From Microbacterium oxydans (GTDB lineage Bacteria > Actinomycetota > Actinomycetes > Actinomycetales > Microbacteriaceae): 64,000 bases of DNA. Shown here piece after piece: positions 1 to 9,552 of this stretch. Position 1 is the stretch's first letter. Every line of letters begins with the position of its first letter. Made by a program: the position numbers and the translations under genes. The stretch covers positions 62,001 through 126,000 of the forward strand of contig NZ_FMIR01000014.1 in NCBI RefSeq assembly GCF_900095745.1. Direction: 5' to 3'. The notes beneath the pieces were generated by a model that saw only the letters and a list, made by a program, of their open reading frames with translations, made no database searches and was not told the DNA's origin.

Positions 1-579
1 GATCACACGCGGGATCGCGAGGCCGATGAGCCGCCAGACGTTCCGCGTCGAGCTCATGGTCGAGGTGAGGAAGCGGTCGAGGTTGAAGATGATGAGGGCC
101 CACACGAGCGCGAGCGGCACGGCCAGCCAGATCGCCGCCTGCACGCCGGTGGTGAGGGCGAAGAGCATCGAGATCGCCGAGACGAGCGCGGTGCCGGCGA
201 GCACGAAGAACATCTGCACGAAGCGGGGCGTCTCGCCGGGGACGCGGTCGAGGATCTCGCCTTCCGCGCCACCGAGGATCGCGAGGGTCCGGGCACGGGA
301 GCCTGGCGTACGCGGGGCGCGCTTGCGGCGAGGCTTGCGGGCACGGGGCTCGCGCGGGGGCTTCACCGGCGCGGACTCCTCTTCGGCGGCGACCGCATCG
401 GCGATCGGGGTCGCCTCGGCAGGATCTGCGACGGGGACCTCGCGGGTGGCGTCGTCGGCGCCGGTCGGCTCGAATTCGCGCAGGAAGTCGAGGTCATCGG
501 TGACGGCGTCGGGTTCGCCGTCGATGATGATCCGACCCTGAGAGTCGTAGCGACCCGGTCGATGGGCGGAATAGGGCAT
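1..579 (-). CDS. DUF4407 membrane protein, N-terminal part (runs off the window)
   Basis: The first 193 codons are present; the frame is still open at base 1. Residues 1-95 are charged, low-complexity and probably disordered (Pro/Ala/Glu, then a basic Arg/Lys patch). From about residue 100 comes a conserved stretch with ILGGAEGEILDRVPGETPRF, followed by two hydrophobic segments separated by a short loop and the motif FNLDRFL. This matches my memory of the DUF4407 family, integral membrane proteins of unknown function. The ATG at 579 is chosen because a TAGATT box lies exactly 6 nt upstream, giving a leaderless start. Function is unknown. Confidence 0.72.
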   Translation of the reverse strand, partial: MPYSAHRPGRYDSQGRIIIDGEPDAVTDDLDFLREFEPTGADDATREVPVADPAEATPIADAVAAEEESAPVKPPREPRARKPRRKRAPRTPGSRARTLAILGGAEGEILDRVPGETPRFVQMFFVLAGTALVSAISMLFALTTGVQAAIWLAVPLALVWALIIFNLDRFLTSTMSSTRNVWRLIGLAIPRVI

Positions 580-662
580 CCGAACAATCTACGAAAGGTC
601 GCCTGTGGATAGCGTGGAAAAGTCCTTGGAGTGCCTCACAGGTTCCGTGCCGTCCGGCGGAA

Positions 663-1247
663 TCAGGATGCCGGGAGCAGACGGTCGAGGGCGGCGGCGT
701 ACGCGGCCAGCCCGTCGTCGAGGGTGAAATGTCCGGCGGCGGCGAGTGTGCCGAGACCGTGGATCAGCCCCCACAGCGCCACGACATCGGTCGGCCGGTC
801 GAGCCCCACCGCGGCCGCCCCCTCGGCGAGCACGGCCTCGAGCCCGTCGATCAGTGGCGCCATCGTGGCGGTCGGGGATCCGGGGACGCAGACGGTCGGG
901 TCGTAGACGGCGTCGAACGCGTGCGGATGCTCGATCGCGAAGCGGATGTACGCCGACCCTCCGTCGGTGAGCGCCGCCCGCGGGGTCGAGGCTTTCTCGG
1001 CGGCGGCGCGGACCTGGGCGAGGAGGTCGGCCATGCTGCGCTCGGCGATCGCCTTGAGCAGGCCGAGCCGATCGGAGAAGTGGTGGTACGGCGCGTTGTG
1101 GCTGACGTTCGCCGCCCGTGCGACCTCGCGCAGGCTGATCTCCGCCGCCGGCATCCGCTCCAGCAGCTGCATGGCGGCGTCTTCCAGGGCACGGGCGAGA
1201 TCGCCGTGGTGGTAGCCGTCCTTCGAACTTGACATGAGCAACATCAT
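663..1247 (-). CDS. TetR/AcrR family transcriptional regulator
   Basis: About 190 residues. The N-terminus (about residues 10-60) is a TetR helix-turn-helix with LREVARAANVSHNAPYHHFS, and the C-terminal ligand domain is of the WHG type that often follows this HTH. It is divergent from the NAD(P)H oxidoreductase gene 54 bp away and probably represses it and itself. The start is uncertain: ATG codons at 1247, 1244 and 1235 and a TTG at 1241 are in frame, and an AGGAG directly precedes the first ATG, so the TTG at spacing 6 or the ATG at 1235 is more likely than 1247. The inducer is unknown. Confidence 0.85.
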   Translation of the reverse strand: MMLLMSSSKDGYHHGDLARALEDAAMQLLERMPAAEISLREVARAANVSHNAPYHHFSDRLGLLKAIAERSMADLLAQVRAAAEKASTPRAALTDGGSAYIRFAIEHPHAFDAVYDPTVCVPGSPTATMAPLIDGLEAVLAEGAAAVGLDRPTDVVALWGLIHGLGTLAAAGHFTLDDGLAAYAAALDRLLPAS

Positions 1248-1249
1248 CT

Positions 1250-1292
1250 CCTATCTTGACACTGTCCACCAGCTTGACACTGCCCAGATAGG
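1250..1292. promoter_or_regulatory. Candidate TetR operator in the divergent intergenic region
   Basis: The 54-bp gap contains the direct repeat CTTGACACTG at 1255-1264 and 1273-1282 (18 bp apart) inside an inverted repeat AGATAGG/CCTATCT (arms 1250-1256 and 1286-1292). Its position between the divergent TetR and oxidoreductase genes makes it the obvious regulator binding site. Binding is inferred only. Confidence 0.45.
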
Positions 1293-1301
1293 AACAACGC
1301 C

Positions 1302-1925
1302 ATGACCGCTCTCGTGATCGACGGCCACCCCGACGCCCGCTCCTTGACCGCCGCACTCGCGCAGCGCTATGCCGCGGGGCACGGCGATGCCCGCGTGCTC
1401 GCTCTGCGCGACCTCGACTTCGATCCGCACCTGCGCTTCGGCTACCGCGAGCGCATGACGCTCGAGCCCGACCTCGTCGAGGCGAAGCAGGCTCTGCACG
1501 ATGCCGACACGATCGTCGTCGCGACACCGGTGTGGTGGGGCGCACCGCCGGCCCTCCTCAAGGGCTTCTTCGATCGAGCGCTGCTGCCGCAGCAGGAATA
1601 CCGCTACTCGAAGCTCGGTCTCCCCGAGGGCCTGATCCCCGCGCGCCGTGGACGTCTGCTCCTGCTCGCCGACACTCCCTGGTTCTTCCTGCCGTTCACC
1701 GGCCTCCCGGCACAGACGCAGATCGTGCGCAACACCATGAAGTTCTGCGGCATCCGCTCAGTACGCACGCACCGCATGCTCGGTGTGAAAGATGCCAAGG
1801 CGGCGACCATCACCCGCTGGCTCGACCGCGCCGAGCAGCTCGGCACCATCGACGCCCGTCGCGCGGGCGGGACTCAGGCCATCGCGGCGGAGGCGGCCTC
1901 GTCTTCGGTGGTGGCGACGAGCTGA
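1302..1925 (+). CDS. NAD(P)H-dependent flavodoxin-fold oxidoreductase
   Basis: 207 residues with a flavodoxin-like fold: the N-terminal [11 protein letters not shown] loop that binds FMN/FAD phosphate, then [21 protein letters not shown], the typical signature of NAD(P)H:quinone oxidoreductases of the NQO1/KefF/MdaB group. These use NAD(P)H to reduce quinones or other electrophiles by two electrons in the cytosol. AGGAA lies 8 nt before the ATG. Divergent from a TetR repressor, which suggests induction by a toxic electrophile. The last 17 codons overlap the convergent rlmN gene by 52 nt. Confidence 0.85.
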   Translation: MTALVIDGHPDARSLTAALAQRYAAGHGDARVLALRDLDFDPHLRFGYRERMTLEPDLVEAKQALHDADTIVVATPVWWGAPPALLKGFFDRALLPQQEYRYSKLGLPEGLIPARRGRLLLLADTPWFFLPFTGLPAQTQIVRNTMKFCGIRSVRTHRMLGVKDAKAATITRWLDRAEQLGTIDARRAGGTQAIAAEAASSSVVATS

Positions 1926-3175
1926 CCGCAGGCGCCGTCGATCTCCTTGCCGCGGGTGTCGCGGAGGGTGGTCGGGATGCCGGCATCGTTCAGGCGGCGC
2001 ACGAACTCGTTCGTGACGTCCTTCTCGGATGCCGTCCAGATCGAGCCGGGCGTCGGGTTCAGCGGGATCGGGTTCACGTGCACCCAGCCGCGTCCGCGCT
2101 GGTTGAGCTTGTCGGCCAGCAGGTCGGCACGCCAGCCGTGGTCGTTCATGTCCTTGATGAGCGCATACTCGATCGAGACGCGGCGGCCGGTCTTGGCGTA
2201 GTAGTCGTAGGCGGCATCCAGCGCCTCATCGACCTTCCAGCGGGAGTTCACCGGGATGAGCTCGTCGCGCAGGTGGTCGTCCGGCGCATGCAGCGACAGT
2301 GCGAACGTGACGGGGATGCCCTCGTCGGCGAGCTTCTTGATCGCCGGCACCAGGCCGACGGTCGACACCGTGATGCCACGGGCGCTCATGCCGAGGCCGT
2401 CGGGCTGCGGGGCGACCATCGACCGCACCGCATCCATGACGCGCTTGTAGTTGGCGAGCGGCTCACCCATGCCCATGAAGACGATGTTCGAGACGCGCTC
2501 CATGCTGTGGTCGTCGGACTTCTTGCCGCCGAGGCCGCCCTCGGCGATGAGCCGGTTGGCGCGGACGATCTGCTCGATGATCTCGGCGGTGGACATGTTG
2601 CGGGTCAGCCCCGCCTGTCCGGTCGCGCAGAACGGGCAGTTCATGCCGCAGCCGGCCTGGCTCGACACGCACAGCGTGATGCGGCCGGGGTAGCGCATGA
2701 GCACCGACTCGACCAAGGCGCCGTCGTGCAGACGCCACAGGAACTTGATCGTGTCGCCCTTGTCGGTCTCGAGGCGGCGGACCTCGGTGAGCAGCGGCGG
2801 CAGCATCCCGGCGACGAGCTGCTCCCGGGTGTCGGCCGGGAGGTCGGTCATCTGCTCGGGGTCGGACGTGTAGTGGCGGAAGTAGTGCGTCGACAGCTGC
2901 TTCGCACGGAAGCCGGGCAGCCCGAGCTCCTTGACCTTCTCGACACGCTCGGTCGGCGTGAGGTCGGCCAGGTGCACCGGCGGCTTGCCGCGCTTCGGGC
3001 TCGCGAACTGCAGGAGCGGACGCCCCTCGGCATCCTTCTGCTGGGTCCATCCCTCGGTCGCCGGGCGCACCTGCGCCGGGCGCGTCTCACGGACCTTGCC
3101 CTGGGCCGGCCGACCCTGCGGGGCGGACGCGGATGCTGCGGGGCGCGTCTCGCGCGTGCGGGGAGTCTCGGTCAT
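1874..3175 (-). CDS. rlmN: 23S rRNA/tRNA adenine C2 methyltransferase RlmN
   Basis: 433 residues. A radical-SAM enzyme that methylates A2503 of 23S rRNA and, in bacteria studied, A37 of some tRNAs. The 4Fe-4S cluster cysteines are C176, C180 and C183 in [14 protein letters not shown]; the two catalytic cysteines correspond to C169 (ITLCVSS) and C416 (ACGQLV). About 45 N-terminal residues are a Thr/Pro/Arg-rich extension absent from E. coli RlmN. The start at 3175 is preceded by TACCCT and 7 nt, a leaderless arrangement, although those 7 nt are also GGAGGGT. It lies 61 nt downstream of iolD but has its own start signal. Confidence 0.96.
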   Translation of the reverse strand: MTETPRTRETRPAASASAPQGRPAQGKVRETRPAQVRPATEGWTQQKDAEGRPLLQFASPKRGKPPVHLADLTPTERVEKVKELGLPGFRAKQLSTHYFRHYTSDPEQMTDLPADTREQLVAGMLPPLLTEVRRLETDKGDTIKFLWRLHDGALVESVLMRYPGRITLCVSSQAGCGMNCPFCATGQAGLTRNMSTAEIIEQIVRANRLIAEGGLGGKKSDDHSMERVSNIVFMGMGEPLANYKRVMDAVRSMVAPQPDGLGMSARGITVSTVGLVPAIKKLADEGIPVTFALSLHAPDDHLRDELIPVNSRWKVDEALDAAYDYYAKTGRRVSIEYALIKDMNDHGWRADLLADKLNQRGRGWVHVNPIPLNPTPGSIWTASEKDVTNEFVRRLNDAGIPTTLRDTRGKEIDGACGQLVATTEDEAASAAMA

Positions 3176-3236
3176 ACCCTCCAGGGTACGCGGTGCCGGG
3201 TGGGAAGCGCCTGGAGCACAGGCAGCCCGACCCGAC

Positions 3237-5147
3237 TCACCCCAGCAGCGGGCGCTGTGCGGCGCGCTGACCCTCGTACTCCTCGCGGGCCCGCTGCGCG
3301 GTCTCGGTGCTCGAGACCTCGGCCACCGGCACATCCCACCAGCCCTCGCCGTCGGGGCCGTAGACCGTCGGATCGCTCTCGACGTGGATGAGCGTCGTCC
3401 GCTCGGAGGCCTTCGCAGCGGCGACCGCGGCGCGCAGGTCGTCGACCGCCGCGGATCCCTTCGCGATCTCGATGACGTCGACGCCGTAGCTGCGCGCGTT
3501 CATGGCGAGGTCGACCGGCAGCACGTCGCCGCGCTGGAAGTTGCGCGCCTCGTCGTCGTAGCGGCGGTACTTCGTGCCGAAGCGCTCCGAGCCGACCGTC
3601 TCCGAGAGATGCCCGATCGAGGCATAGCCCTGGTTCTGGATGAGCACGACGATGATCTTGATGCCCTCGGCCACGGCCGTCGCGAGCTCGGAGCTCAGCA
3701 TCAGGTACGAGCCGTCGCCGACCATGACGACGACGTCGCGCTCGTCGCCGGATGCCGTGAGCCCGCGCTTGACGCCGAGGCCTCCCGCGATCTCGTAGCC
3801 CATGCAGGAGTACGCGTACTCGACGTGATAGCCCAGCGGGTCGCTCACGCGCCACAGCTTGTGCAGGTCGCCCGGGAGCGAGCCGGCTGCCTGCACGATC
3901 ACGTCCTCGTCGGCCACGGCCCCGCGCACGGCGCCGATGATCTCGGGCTGACCCGGCAGCTCGCGGCCCGTGGGGGCGAGGGCCCGGTCGACCACCGCAT
4001 CCCACTCGCGCTTCTCGTCAGCGATCCGCGCGCTCAGGCCCGGTGCGACGCGGTATCCGTCGAGCTCGTCGCGCAGCGCGACCAGGGTCTCCCTGGCATC
4101 CGCGACGACGGGCAGCTGCGAGCCGTGCTTGTAGGCGTCGAAGGCCGCGACGTTGATGTTGACGAACACCGCATCGGGGTTCTGGAAGGCCGTGCGGGAC
4201 GCCGTCGTGAAGTCGCTGTACCGGGTGCCGACGCCGATGATGACGTCGGCCTCCGCCGCGATGCGGTTCGCCGCGGTGGTGCCGGTCGCGCCGATTCCGC
4301 CCAGGTACCGGGGGTGGTCCCACGGCAGCACGCCGCCACCCGCCTGCGTCGTGCCGACCGGAATGCCCGTGGCCTCGACCAACGCCCGCAGCGCCTGCTC
4401 CGCCTCGGAGTAGATGACACCGCCGCCCGCGACGAGGAGCGGCTGCTTCGCACCGCGGATCGCCGCGACCGCCCGCGCCAGCGGTCCGCGCTCCGGCAAA
4501 GGTCGGCGGATGTGCCACTCGCGGTCCTGGAGGAACTCGAGGGGGACGTCCAGCGCTTCGGCCTGCACGTCTTCGGGCAGGGCGATCGTCACCGCACCGG
4601 TCTCGGCGGGATCGGTGAGGACGCGCATCGCGGCGAGCGCGATCGAGAAGAGCTGCTCCGGGCGCTGCACCCGGTCGAAGAACACCGAGAGCGGGCGGAA
4701 CGCGTCGTTCACGGTGAGACCGATGTCGTGCGGCCGCTCCAACTGCTGCAGCACGGGGTCGGCGACCCGGGTGGCGAAGGTGTCGCTCGGCAGCAGCAGC
4801 GCCGGCAACCGGTTGGTGGTCGCGAGGGCCGCACCGGTGAGCATGTTCGTGGCGCCGGGACCGACCGAGGCCGTGCTCGCGAACGTCGCCCTGCGCCGAT
4901 GCATCCGGGCGAAGCCCACCGCCTGGTGCACCATCGCCTGCTCGTTGCGGGCCTGGTGGTAGGGCATCAGGTCGGGCTGCTCGAGGTTGTACTGCTGCAG
5001 CGCCTGACCGAGACCGGCGACGTTCCCGTGGCCGAAGATGCCGAACATGCCGGGCACGGTGCGCTCGCGGATGTCGCCGTCGACCGTCCACTGCCGCGAG
5101 AGGAACTCGACCAGCGCCTGGCCGACCGTCATCCGTCTGGTCTGCAT
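3237..5147 (-). CDS. iolD: 3D-(3,5/4)-trihydroxycyclohexane-1,2-dione hydrolase IolD
   Basis: 636 residues, a thiamine-diphosphate enzyme that opens the ring of the diketo-inositol made by IolE to give 5-deoxy-glucuronate. The N-terminal PYR domain has the ThDP-activating Glu at about residue 69 ([16 protein letters not shown]). The C-terminal PP domain has the cofactor motif [15 protein letters not shown] followed by the Asn of [12 protein letters not shown]. The ATG shares one base with the iolB stop (TGATG), so translation is coupled. Last gene of the inositol locus. Confidence 0.96.
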   Translation of the reverse strand: MQTRRMTVGQALVEFLSRQWTVDGDIRERTVPGMFGIFGHGNVAGLGQALQQYNLEQPDLMPYHQARNEQAMVHQAVGFARMHRRRATFASTASVGPGATNMLTGAALATTNRLPALLLPSDTFATRVADPVLQQLERPHDIGLTVNDAFRPLSVFFDRVQRPEQLFSIALAAMRVLTDPAETGAVTIALPEDVQAEALDVPLEFLQDREWHIRRPLPERGPLARAVAAIRGAKQPLLVAGGGVIYSEAEQALRALVEATGIPVGTTQAGGGVLPWDHPRYLGGIGATGTTAANRIAAEADVIIGVGTRYSDFTTASRTAFQNPDAVFVNINVAAFDAYKHGSQLPVVADARETLVALRDELDGYRVAPGLSARIADEKREWDAVVDRALAPTGRELPGQPEIIGAVRGAVADEDVIVQAAGSLPGDLHKLWRVSDPLGYHVEYAYSCMGYEIAGGLGVKRGLTASGDERDVVVMVGDGSYLMLSSELATAVAEGIKIIVVLIQNQGYASIGHLSETVGSERFGTKYRRYDDEARNFQRGDVLPVDLAMNARSYGVDVIEIAKGSAAVDDLRAAVAAAKASERTTLIHVESDPTVYGPDGEGWWDVPVAEVSSTETAQRAREEYEGQRAAQRPLLG

Positions 5148-6058
5148 CAGAGTTCTCCCTCTGCTCGGTAGGGCAGCCGCGGATCGATGTCCTGCCCGCT
5201 CCAGCTGTCGCGCACCCACGCGTGCGCGGGGTCGTCGGTGATGAGCCAGGACCGCTCCCAGTCAGGGCCGGCCATGACGTTCAGGTAGTAGAGGTCGTAG
5301 CCGGGGGCAGCCACGGCAGGACCGTGGAATCCGAACGGCACCAGCGCGATGTCGCCGGTGCGCACCCGCTCGGCGACGTCGATCTCGCCGGCATCCGAGG
5401 AGTAGGTCGCGAACATCCCGAAGGCCGCGTCGGCGGCGGCGGCGTCTCCGCCGGAGCGCGTGGGCGCCGCCTCGAAGTAGTAGATCTCCTCGAGTCGGGA
5501 TTCTCGCCCCGGCACGTGCTCGTCGTGCTTGTGCGGCGGGTACGACGACCAGTTCTCGGCGGGCGTGATGACCTCGCACACGATGAGGCGCTCGGCGTCG
5601 AGCGCCTCCGGTGTGCCGAAGTTGTGCACCTGCCGGCTGGAGGCGCCGGCGCCACGGAGCTCGACCGGGGTCTCGGCCGCGAGGATGTGCCGCGTGGGAT
5701 GCACGACGGAGGTGGGCGATGAAGCCACGGCCACCCGACCGGAGCCCGTGATGACCGCCGTGGCCGCCGCCGAGAGGTAGAGCACGTCGCTCGGACCGTC
5801 GAACACGGACCGGCGACCGGCGAGCGCTGTCTCGGTGGTCGATCCCTCCTCGGTGTGCGCCACGGAGAACGATCCGGAGAGCGGCACGATGATCCGCTCC
5901 ACCCCGGTGTCGGCGAGCGCGAGGCTCTCCCCCGCGCCGAGCTCGCCGATGCGGATGCCGGTGTGCGCCCAGCCGGGCGTGGTGTCGTCGACGACGCTCT
6001 CCCAGCCGTCGCGGCCGATCGCGCCGCGGCGGTGGAACCAGTTCCCGTCCTCGGTCAT
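5147..6058 (-). CDS. iolB: 5-deoxy-glucuronate isomerase IolB
   Basis: 303 residues. Converts 5-deoxy-glucuronate to 2-deoxy-5-keto-gluconate, between the IolD and IolC steps. Bicupin fold; metal ligands are visible in YPPHKHDEH...EEIYYFEAAP and VPFGFHGPAVAAPGYDLYYLN, which are hallmarks of the family. The ATG at 6058 is 25 nt after the iolA stop with AGGAGA at good spacing. A longer in-frame extension upstream is rejected because it overlaps iolA and lacks a ribosome site. Confidence 0.95.
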   Translation of the reverse strand: MTEDGNWFHRRGAIGRDGWESVVDDTTPGWAHTGIRIGELGAGESLALADTGVERIIVPLSGSFSVAHTEEGSTTETALAGRRSVFDGPSDVLYLSAAATAVITGSGRVAVASSPTSVVHPTRHILAAETPVELRGAGASSRQVHNFGTPEALDAERLIVCEVITPAENWSSYPPHKHDEHVPGRESRLEEIYYFEAAPTRSGGDAAAADAAFGMFATYSSDAGEIDVAERVRTGDIALVPFGFHGPAVAAPGYDLYYLNVMAGPDWERSWLITDDPAHAWVRDSWSGQDIDPRLPYRAEGEL

Positions 6059-6083
6059 GGCGTCTCCTGCCCGCATCCGCTGG

Positions 6084-7607
6084 TCAGCTGTTCTGGGGGA
6101 AGCCGAGGTCGATGCCGCCGTGGAGGGCGGGGTCGAGCCACCGACTGGTGATCGCCTTCTCGCGGGTGAAGAAGTCGAAGCCATGGACACCGTACGCCTT
6201 CGCGTCGCCGAACAGCGATGCCTTCCACCCGCCGAACGAGTGATAGGCCACGGGGACCGGGATGGGCACGTTGATGCCGATCATCCCGACCTGGACCTCG
6301 TGCTGGAAGCGGCGGGCCGCCCCGCCGTCGTTCGTGAAGATCGCGGTCCCGTTGCCGAACCGGCCGGAGTTGATCAGGTCGACCCCCTCCTGGAAGGTCT
6401 GCACCCGCACCACCGACAGCACGGGCCCGAAGATCTCTTCCTGGTAGGCCCGCGAGGATGTCGGGATCTCGTCGATGAGCGTCGGCCCGAACCAGAAGCC
6501 GTCCTCGTTCCCGTCGACCCTCAACCCTCTGCCGTCGACCACGATGCGCGCCCCGTCGGCCTCGGCGATGTCGACGTAGCCCGACACCTTCGCGCGGTGC
6601 TCCGCCGTGATCAGCGGACCCATGTCGGGCTCGCCGTCGGCACCGCCCGCACCGTCGCCGATGCGCAGCCCCGCGATGCGCTGCGAGATGCGCTCGATCA
6701 GCGCGTCCGCCACCGGCTCGACCGCGAGCAGGACCGAGACGGCCATGCACCGCTCCCCCGCCGCGCCGAATCCCGCGTTCACGGCCTGGTCGGCGACGAG
6801 GTCGAGATCGGCATCCGGCAGGACGAGCATGTGGTTCTTCGCGCCGCCGAGTGCCTGCACGCGCTTGCCGTTGCGGGACGCGGTCTCGTAGATGTACTGG
6901 GCGATGGGCGTCGAGCCGACGAACGAGATCGAGGCGACGTCCGGGCTCTCCAGCAGCCCGTCCACCGCCTGCTTGTCGCCCTGCAGCACGGTGAACACGC
7001 CGTCGGGCAGCCCGGCCTCGGCCCAGAGGGCGGCGAGCCAGAGCGCCGCGGACGGGTCCTTCTCGCTGGGCTTGAGCACCACGGCGTTGCCCGCGGCGAT
7101 CGCGACCGGGAAGAACCACATCGGCACCATCGCCGGGAAGTTGAACGGGGAGATGATGCCGACGACGCCGAGCGGCTGCTTGAGCGAGTACACGTCGATG
7201 CCGGTCGACACGTTCTCCGAGTACGCGCCCTTGATCAGGTGCGGGAACCCGGTCGCGAGCTCCACGACCTCCTGGCCGCGCAGGATCTCGCCCATCGCAT
7301 CGGAGCGGACCTTGCCGTGCTCGGCGGTGATGATGGCTGCCAGCTCACCCTTGCGCGCGTTCAGCAGCTCGCGGAACGCGAACATCACCGCCTGGCGCCG
7401 CGCGATCGAGTAGGCGCCCCACACCTGGAATCCGCGCTGCGCGGAGGCGATGGCGTCCGCGATCTCGGAGTCGTCGGCCAGGGCGACGTGCCCGGTCACC
7501 GCCCCCGTCGCGGGGTTATGGACGGGAGCGGTGCGACCGCTCGCCGAGGCGCGGGCGGCACCGTCGATCCAGTGGCCGATGACGGGGATGTCGGAAGCGG
7601 AGGTCAT
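6084..7607 (-). CDS. mmsA: CoA-acylating methylmalonate-semialdehyde dehydrogenase (IolA/MmsA)
   Basis: 507 residues, an aldehyde dehydrogenase that turns malonate or methylmalonate semialdehyde into acetyl- or propionyl-CoA with NAD+ and CoA. The catalytic Cys is C287 in GAAGERCMAVS, and the N-terminal IGHWIDG start is typical of MmsA. In an inositol operon it performs the last step (malonic semialdehyde to acetyl-CoA), so iolA is an equally valid name; the same enzyme works in valine breakdown. AAGGA lies 5 nt before the start, 25 nt after the aldolase stop. Confidence 0.95.
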   Translation of the reverse strand: MTSASDIPVIGHWIDGAARASASGRTAPVHNPATGAVTGHVALADDSEIADAIASAQRGFQVWGAYSIARRQAVMFAFRELLNARKGELAAIITAEHGKVRSDAMGEILRGQEVVELATGFPHLIKGAYSENVSTGIDVYSLKQPLGVVGIISPFNFPAMVPMWFFPVAIAAGNAVVLKPSEKDPSAALWLAALWAEAGLPDGVFTVLQGDKQAVDGLLESPDVASISFVGSTPIAQYIYETASRNGKRVQALGGAKNHMLVLPDADLDLVADQAVNAGFGAAGERCMAVSVLLAVEPVADALIERISQRIAGLRIGDGAGGADGEPDMGPLITAEHRAKVSGYVDIAEADGARIVVDGRGLRVDGNEDGFWFGPTLIDEIPTSSRAYQEEIFGPVLSVVRVQTFQEGVDLINSGRFGNGTAIFTNDGGAARRFQHEVQVGMIGINVPIPVPVAYHSFGGWKASLFGDAKAYGVHGFDFFTREKAITSRWLDPALHGGIDLGFPQNS

Positions 7608-7632
7608 GCGTGTCCTTCTGCAGAGAGGGCGA

Positions 7633-8532
7633 TCAGGCGGTCAGCCCGGGGTGGACGAGGGAGGCCGCGACGTCGATGGCGGATGCCACGTCGATGTCCG
7701 ACGAATAGAGGAGAGTGCGGCCGACGGTCAGTCCGCGCACGCCGGGAAGCGACAGGGCGTCCTCCCAGGACGAGAACGTGTCGTCGGGATCGGCGCCCGC
7801 GTCGCCGCCGAGCAGCAGCACCGGCAGCGTCGTCGCCGCAAGCACGCGTTCCATGTCGTCGACGACCGGCAGCTTCAACCAGGTGCTCGCGCTGCTCGCA
7901 CCGAGCCCGCTGGCGATCGCGATCGACAGCATCACGGCATCCGGGCTCAGGTCGTTGACGACCCGGCCGTCGACCCGGCGGCTGAGGAACGGCTCGAGCA
8001 TGATCGGCAGGTCGGCACGGGCCGCCGCGGTCACCGCGTCGGCCGTCGAGGCCAACGTGGGCGCCGTCCCGTCGTCGTCGAGGTTCACGCGCAGCAGGGC
8101 CTTGGCGAAGTCGATGCCGGAGTCCACCATCGCGGGCACGTCGTACCCGGTGTAGCGGTCGTCCATCTCGAAGGTCGCTCCGCGGAGCCCGCCGCGGTTC
8201 ATCGACCCGACGACGATCTTGTCGTCGAGCAGGCCCAGCATCGCCAGGTCGTCGATGATGTCGGGGGTGCCGAGCACGCCGTCCACACCCGGATGCCGCA
8301 GGGCGATCGCGAGCCGATCGAGCAGCTCGTAGCGGTCGGCCATGGCGAACGGCGACCCGCCGACCGCGAGCGCACCGCGCGCGGGGTGGTCGGCGGCGAT
8401 GATGAACAGCCGCCCGTCCCCGCGGATGATGTCGCGGCGGCGGCGTCCGGCCAGCGTCTCGCGGATCGTGTGCGGCGACTCCGCACGCACCGTCCGGAGT
8501 CGGTGGAAGTCCTCTTCGGTCAGTGCTGTCAT
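7633..8532 (-). CDS. Cgl0158-type (beta/alpha)8-barrel aldolase, probable IolJ role
   Basis: 299 residues. Looks like a DeoC/LacD/FbaB-type class I barrel: an N-terminal IIAADHPARGALAVGG segment, a central KALLRVNLDDDG, and a strand ending in STWLKLPVV that supplies a candidate Schiff-base Lys. Actinobacterial inositol clusters carry this family in place of B. subtilis IolJ, so the likely reaction is cleavage of 2-deoxy-5-keto-gluconate 6-phosphate into dihydroxyacetone phosphate and malonic semialdehyde. The ATG at 8532 is preferred over 8541 because GGAG lies 9 nt upstream of it; 8541 would have none. The stop of iolC is 1 nt away. Confidence 0.82.
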   Translation of the reverse strand: MTALTEEDFHRLRTVRAESPHTIRETLAGRRRRDIIRGDGRLFIIAADHPARGALAVGGSPFAMADRYELLDRLAIALRHPGVDGVLGTPDIIDDLAMLGLLDDKIVVGSMNRGGLRGATFEMDDRYTGYDVPAMVDSGIDFAKALLRVNLDDDGTAPTLASTADAVTAAARADLPIMLEPFLSRRVDGRVVNDLSPDAVMLSIAIASGLGASSASTWLKLPVVDDMERVLAATTLPVLLLGGDAGADPDDTFSSWEDALSLPGVRGLTVGRTLLYSSDIDVASAIDVAASLVHPGLTA

Positions 8533-8533
8533 C

Positions 8534-9490
8534 TCACGCATCTCCGTTCACGACCTCGGCGACCTCGCGCTCGGTCGGCATCGCCGTCGAGCATTCCCGG
8601 CGTCCGGCCACGATGCCGCCCGCCGCATTCGCATAGGTCAGGGTCTTCCCCAGCTCCCACTCGGCGAGCAGTCCGTGGCAGAGCGCGCCGCCGAACGCGT
8701 CGCCGGCACCGAGTCCGTTCACGACCTCGACCGCGGTCGCGGGGATCTCGACCTGCCTCGACCGGGTCTTGGCGAGCACGCCGCGTGGTCCCTGCTTCAC
8801 GATCGCCAGCTCGACGCCGCGCTCGAGGAGCGCATCCGCGGCACGCTGCGGGTCGGTCTCGCCGACCGCGACCTCGCACTCCTCGCGGTTTCCCACGGCG
8901 ACCGTGGCGAACTCCAGCGCCCGCTGGATCTGCACGCGGGCCTCGTCGGGCGTCTCCCAGAACATGGGGCGGTAGTCCAGATCGAACACCGTGTGCGCAC
9001 GGCGTCCGCGCGCCCGGAGGAGATCGAGGTGCGTCTGCCTGCTCGGCTCCTCGCTCAGGCCGGTCGCGGTGAACCAGACGAGCGCAGCCTGCCGCACCGC
9101 GGCCTCGTCGACGTCGCCCGGCCGGATCTGCAGGTCGGGGGCGGTCGGCTCGCGATAGAAGTACAGCGGGAAATCGTCGGGCGGGAAGATCTCGCAGAAC
9201 GTGATCGGGGTCTTGTAGGTCGGGTCGGTGGCGACGTACCGGCTGTGCACCCCGAGGCGCTCGAGCTCTGTGCGCAGATACCGCCCGAAGGGGTCGTCCC
9301 CGACGCGGGAGAGCAGGGCGGTGTCGTGGCCGTACCGTGCGGCGGCGACCGAGACGTTGGCGGCGCTGCCGCCGAGGTACTTGCCGAAGCTGGTGACCTC
9401 GCCGAGGCCGACGCCGTCCTGCAGCGGATACAGGTCGACGCCCAGACGCCCGATGGCCAGGATCTCCGGGGCCGGTGAGTGCTCGGTCAT
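8534..9490 (-). CDS. iolC: 5-dehydro-2-deoxygluconokinase IolC
   Basis: 318 residues, a PfkB/ribokinase-family kinase that phosphorylates 2-deoxy-5-keto-gluconate with ATP. Substrate-binding motif GKYLGGSAANVSVAA near residue 40 and the anion-hole/catalytic signature GLGAGDAFGG with catalytic Asp at about residue 264. It is the first of five tightly packed iol genes (C, aldolase, A, B, D) and follows a 62-nt AT-richer gap that probably holds a second promoter of the locus. Confidence 0.94.
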   Translation of the reverse strand: MTEHSPAPEILAIGRLGVDLYPLQDGVGLGEVTSFGKYLGGSAANVSVAAARYGHDTALLSRVGDDPFGRYLRTELERLGVHSRYVATDPTYKTPITFCEIFPPDDFPLYFYREPTAPDLQIRPGDVDEAAVRQAALVWFTATGLSEEPSRQTHLDLLRARGRRAHTVFDLDYRPMFWETPDEARVQIQRALEFATVAVGNREECEVAVGETDPQRAADALLERGVELAIVKQGPRGVLAKTRSRQVEIPATAVEVVNGLGAGDAFGGALCHGLLAEWELGKTLTYANAAGGIVAGRRECSTAMPTEREVAEVVNGDA

Positions 9491-9509
9491 CGCGCCTCCT
9501 CCCTCTCGC

Positions 9510-9536
9510 TCATTTGTCTTAACATTAGCACTTAGT
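9510..9536 (-). promoter_or_regulatory. AT-rich promoter/operator patch upstream of iolC
   Basis: The gap between the mannosidase stop (9553) and iolC (9490) is clearly AT-richer than its surroundings. On the plus strand it holds TTAGCACTTA (9524-9533). The only other such patch in the locus, upstream of the iolE-like gene, holds TTAGCAGGTA (20009-20018), in the same orientation relative to its gene. The shared TTAGCANNTA may be an operator for one regulator. Confidence 0.35.
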
Positions 9537-9552
9537 AGCTCACTCGCCGAGA

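Noticed and set aside
3179..3216. CTCCAGG...CCTGGAG inverted repeat between iolD and rlmN
   Set aside because: Seven-bp arms with a 24-nt loop; one arm is the rlmN start region, and such repeats are expected by chance in GC-rich DNA.
1532..3391. 619-residue plus-strand open frame
   Set aside because: Antisense/out-of-frame shadow of the oxidoreductase and rlmN; Arg/Ala/Gly-rich composition typical of a GC-rich wrong frame, no domain.
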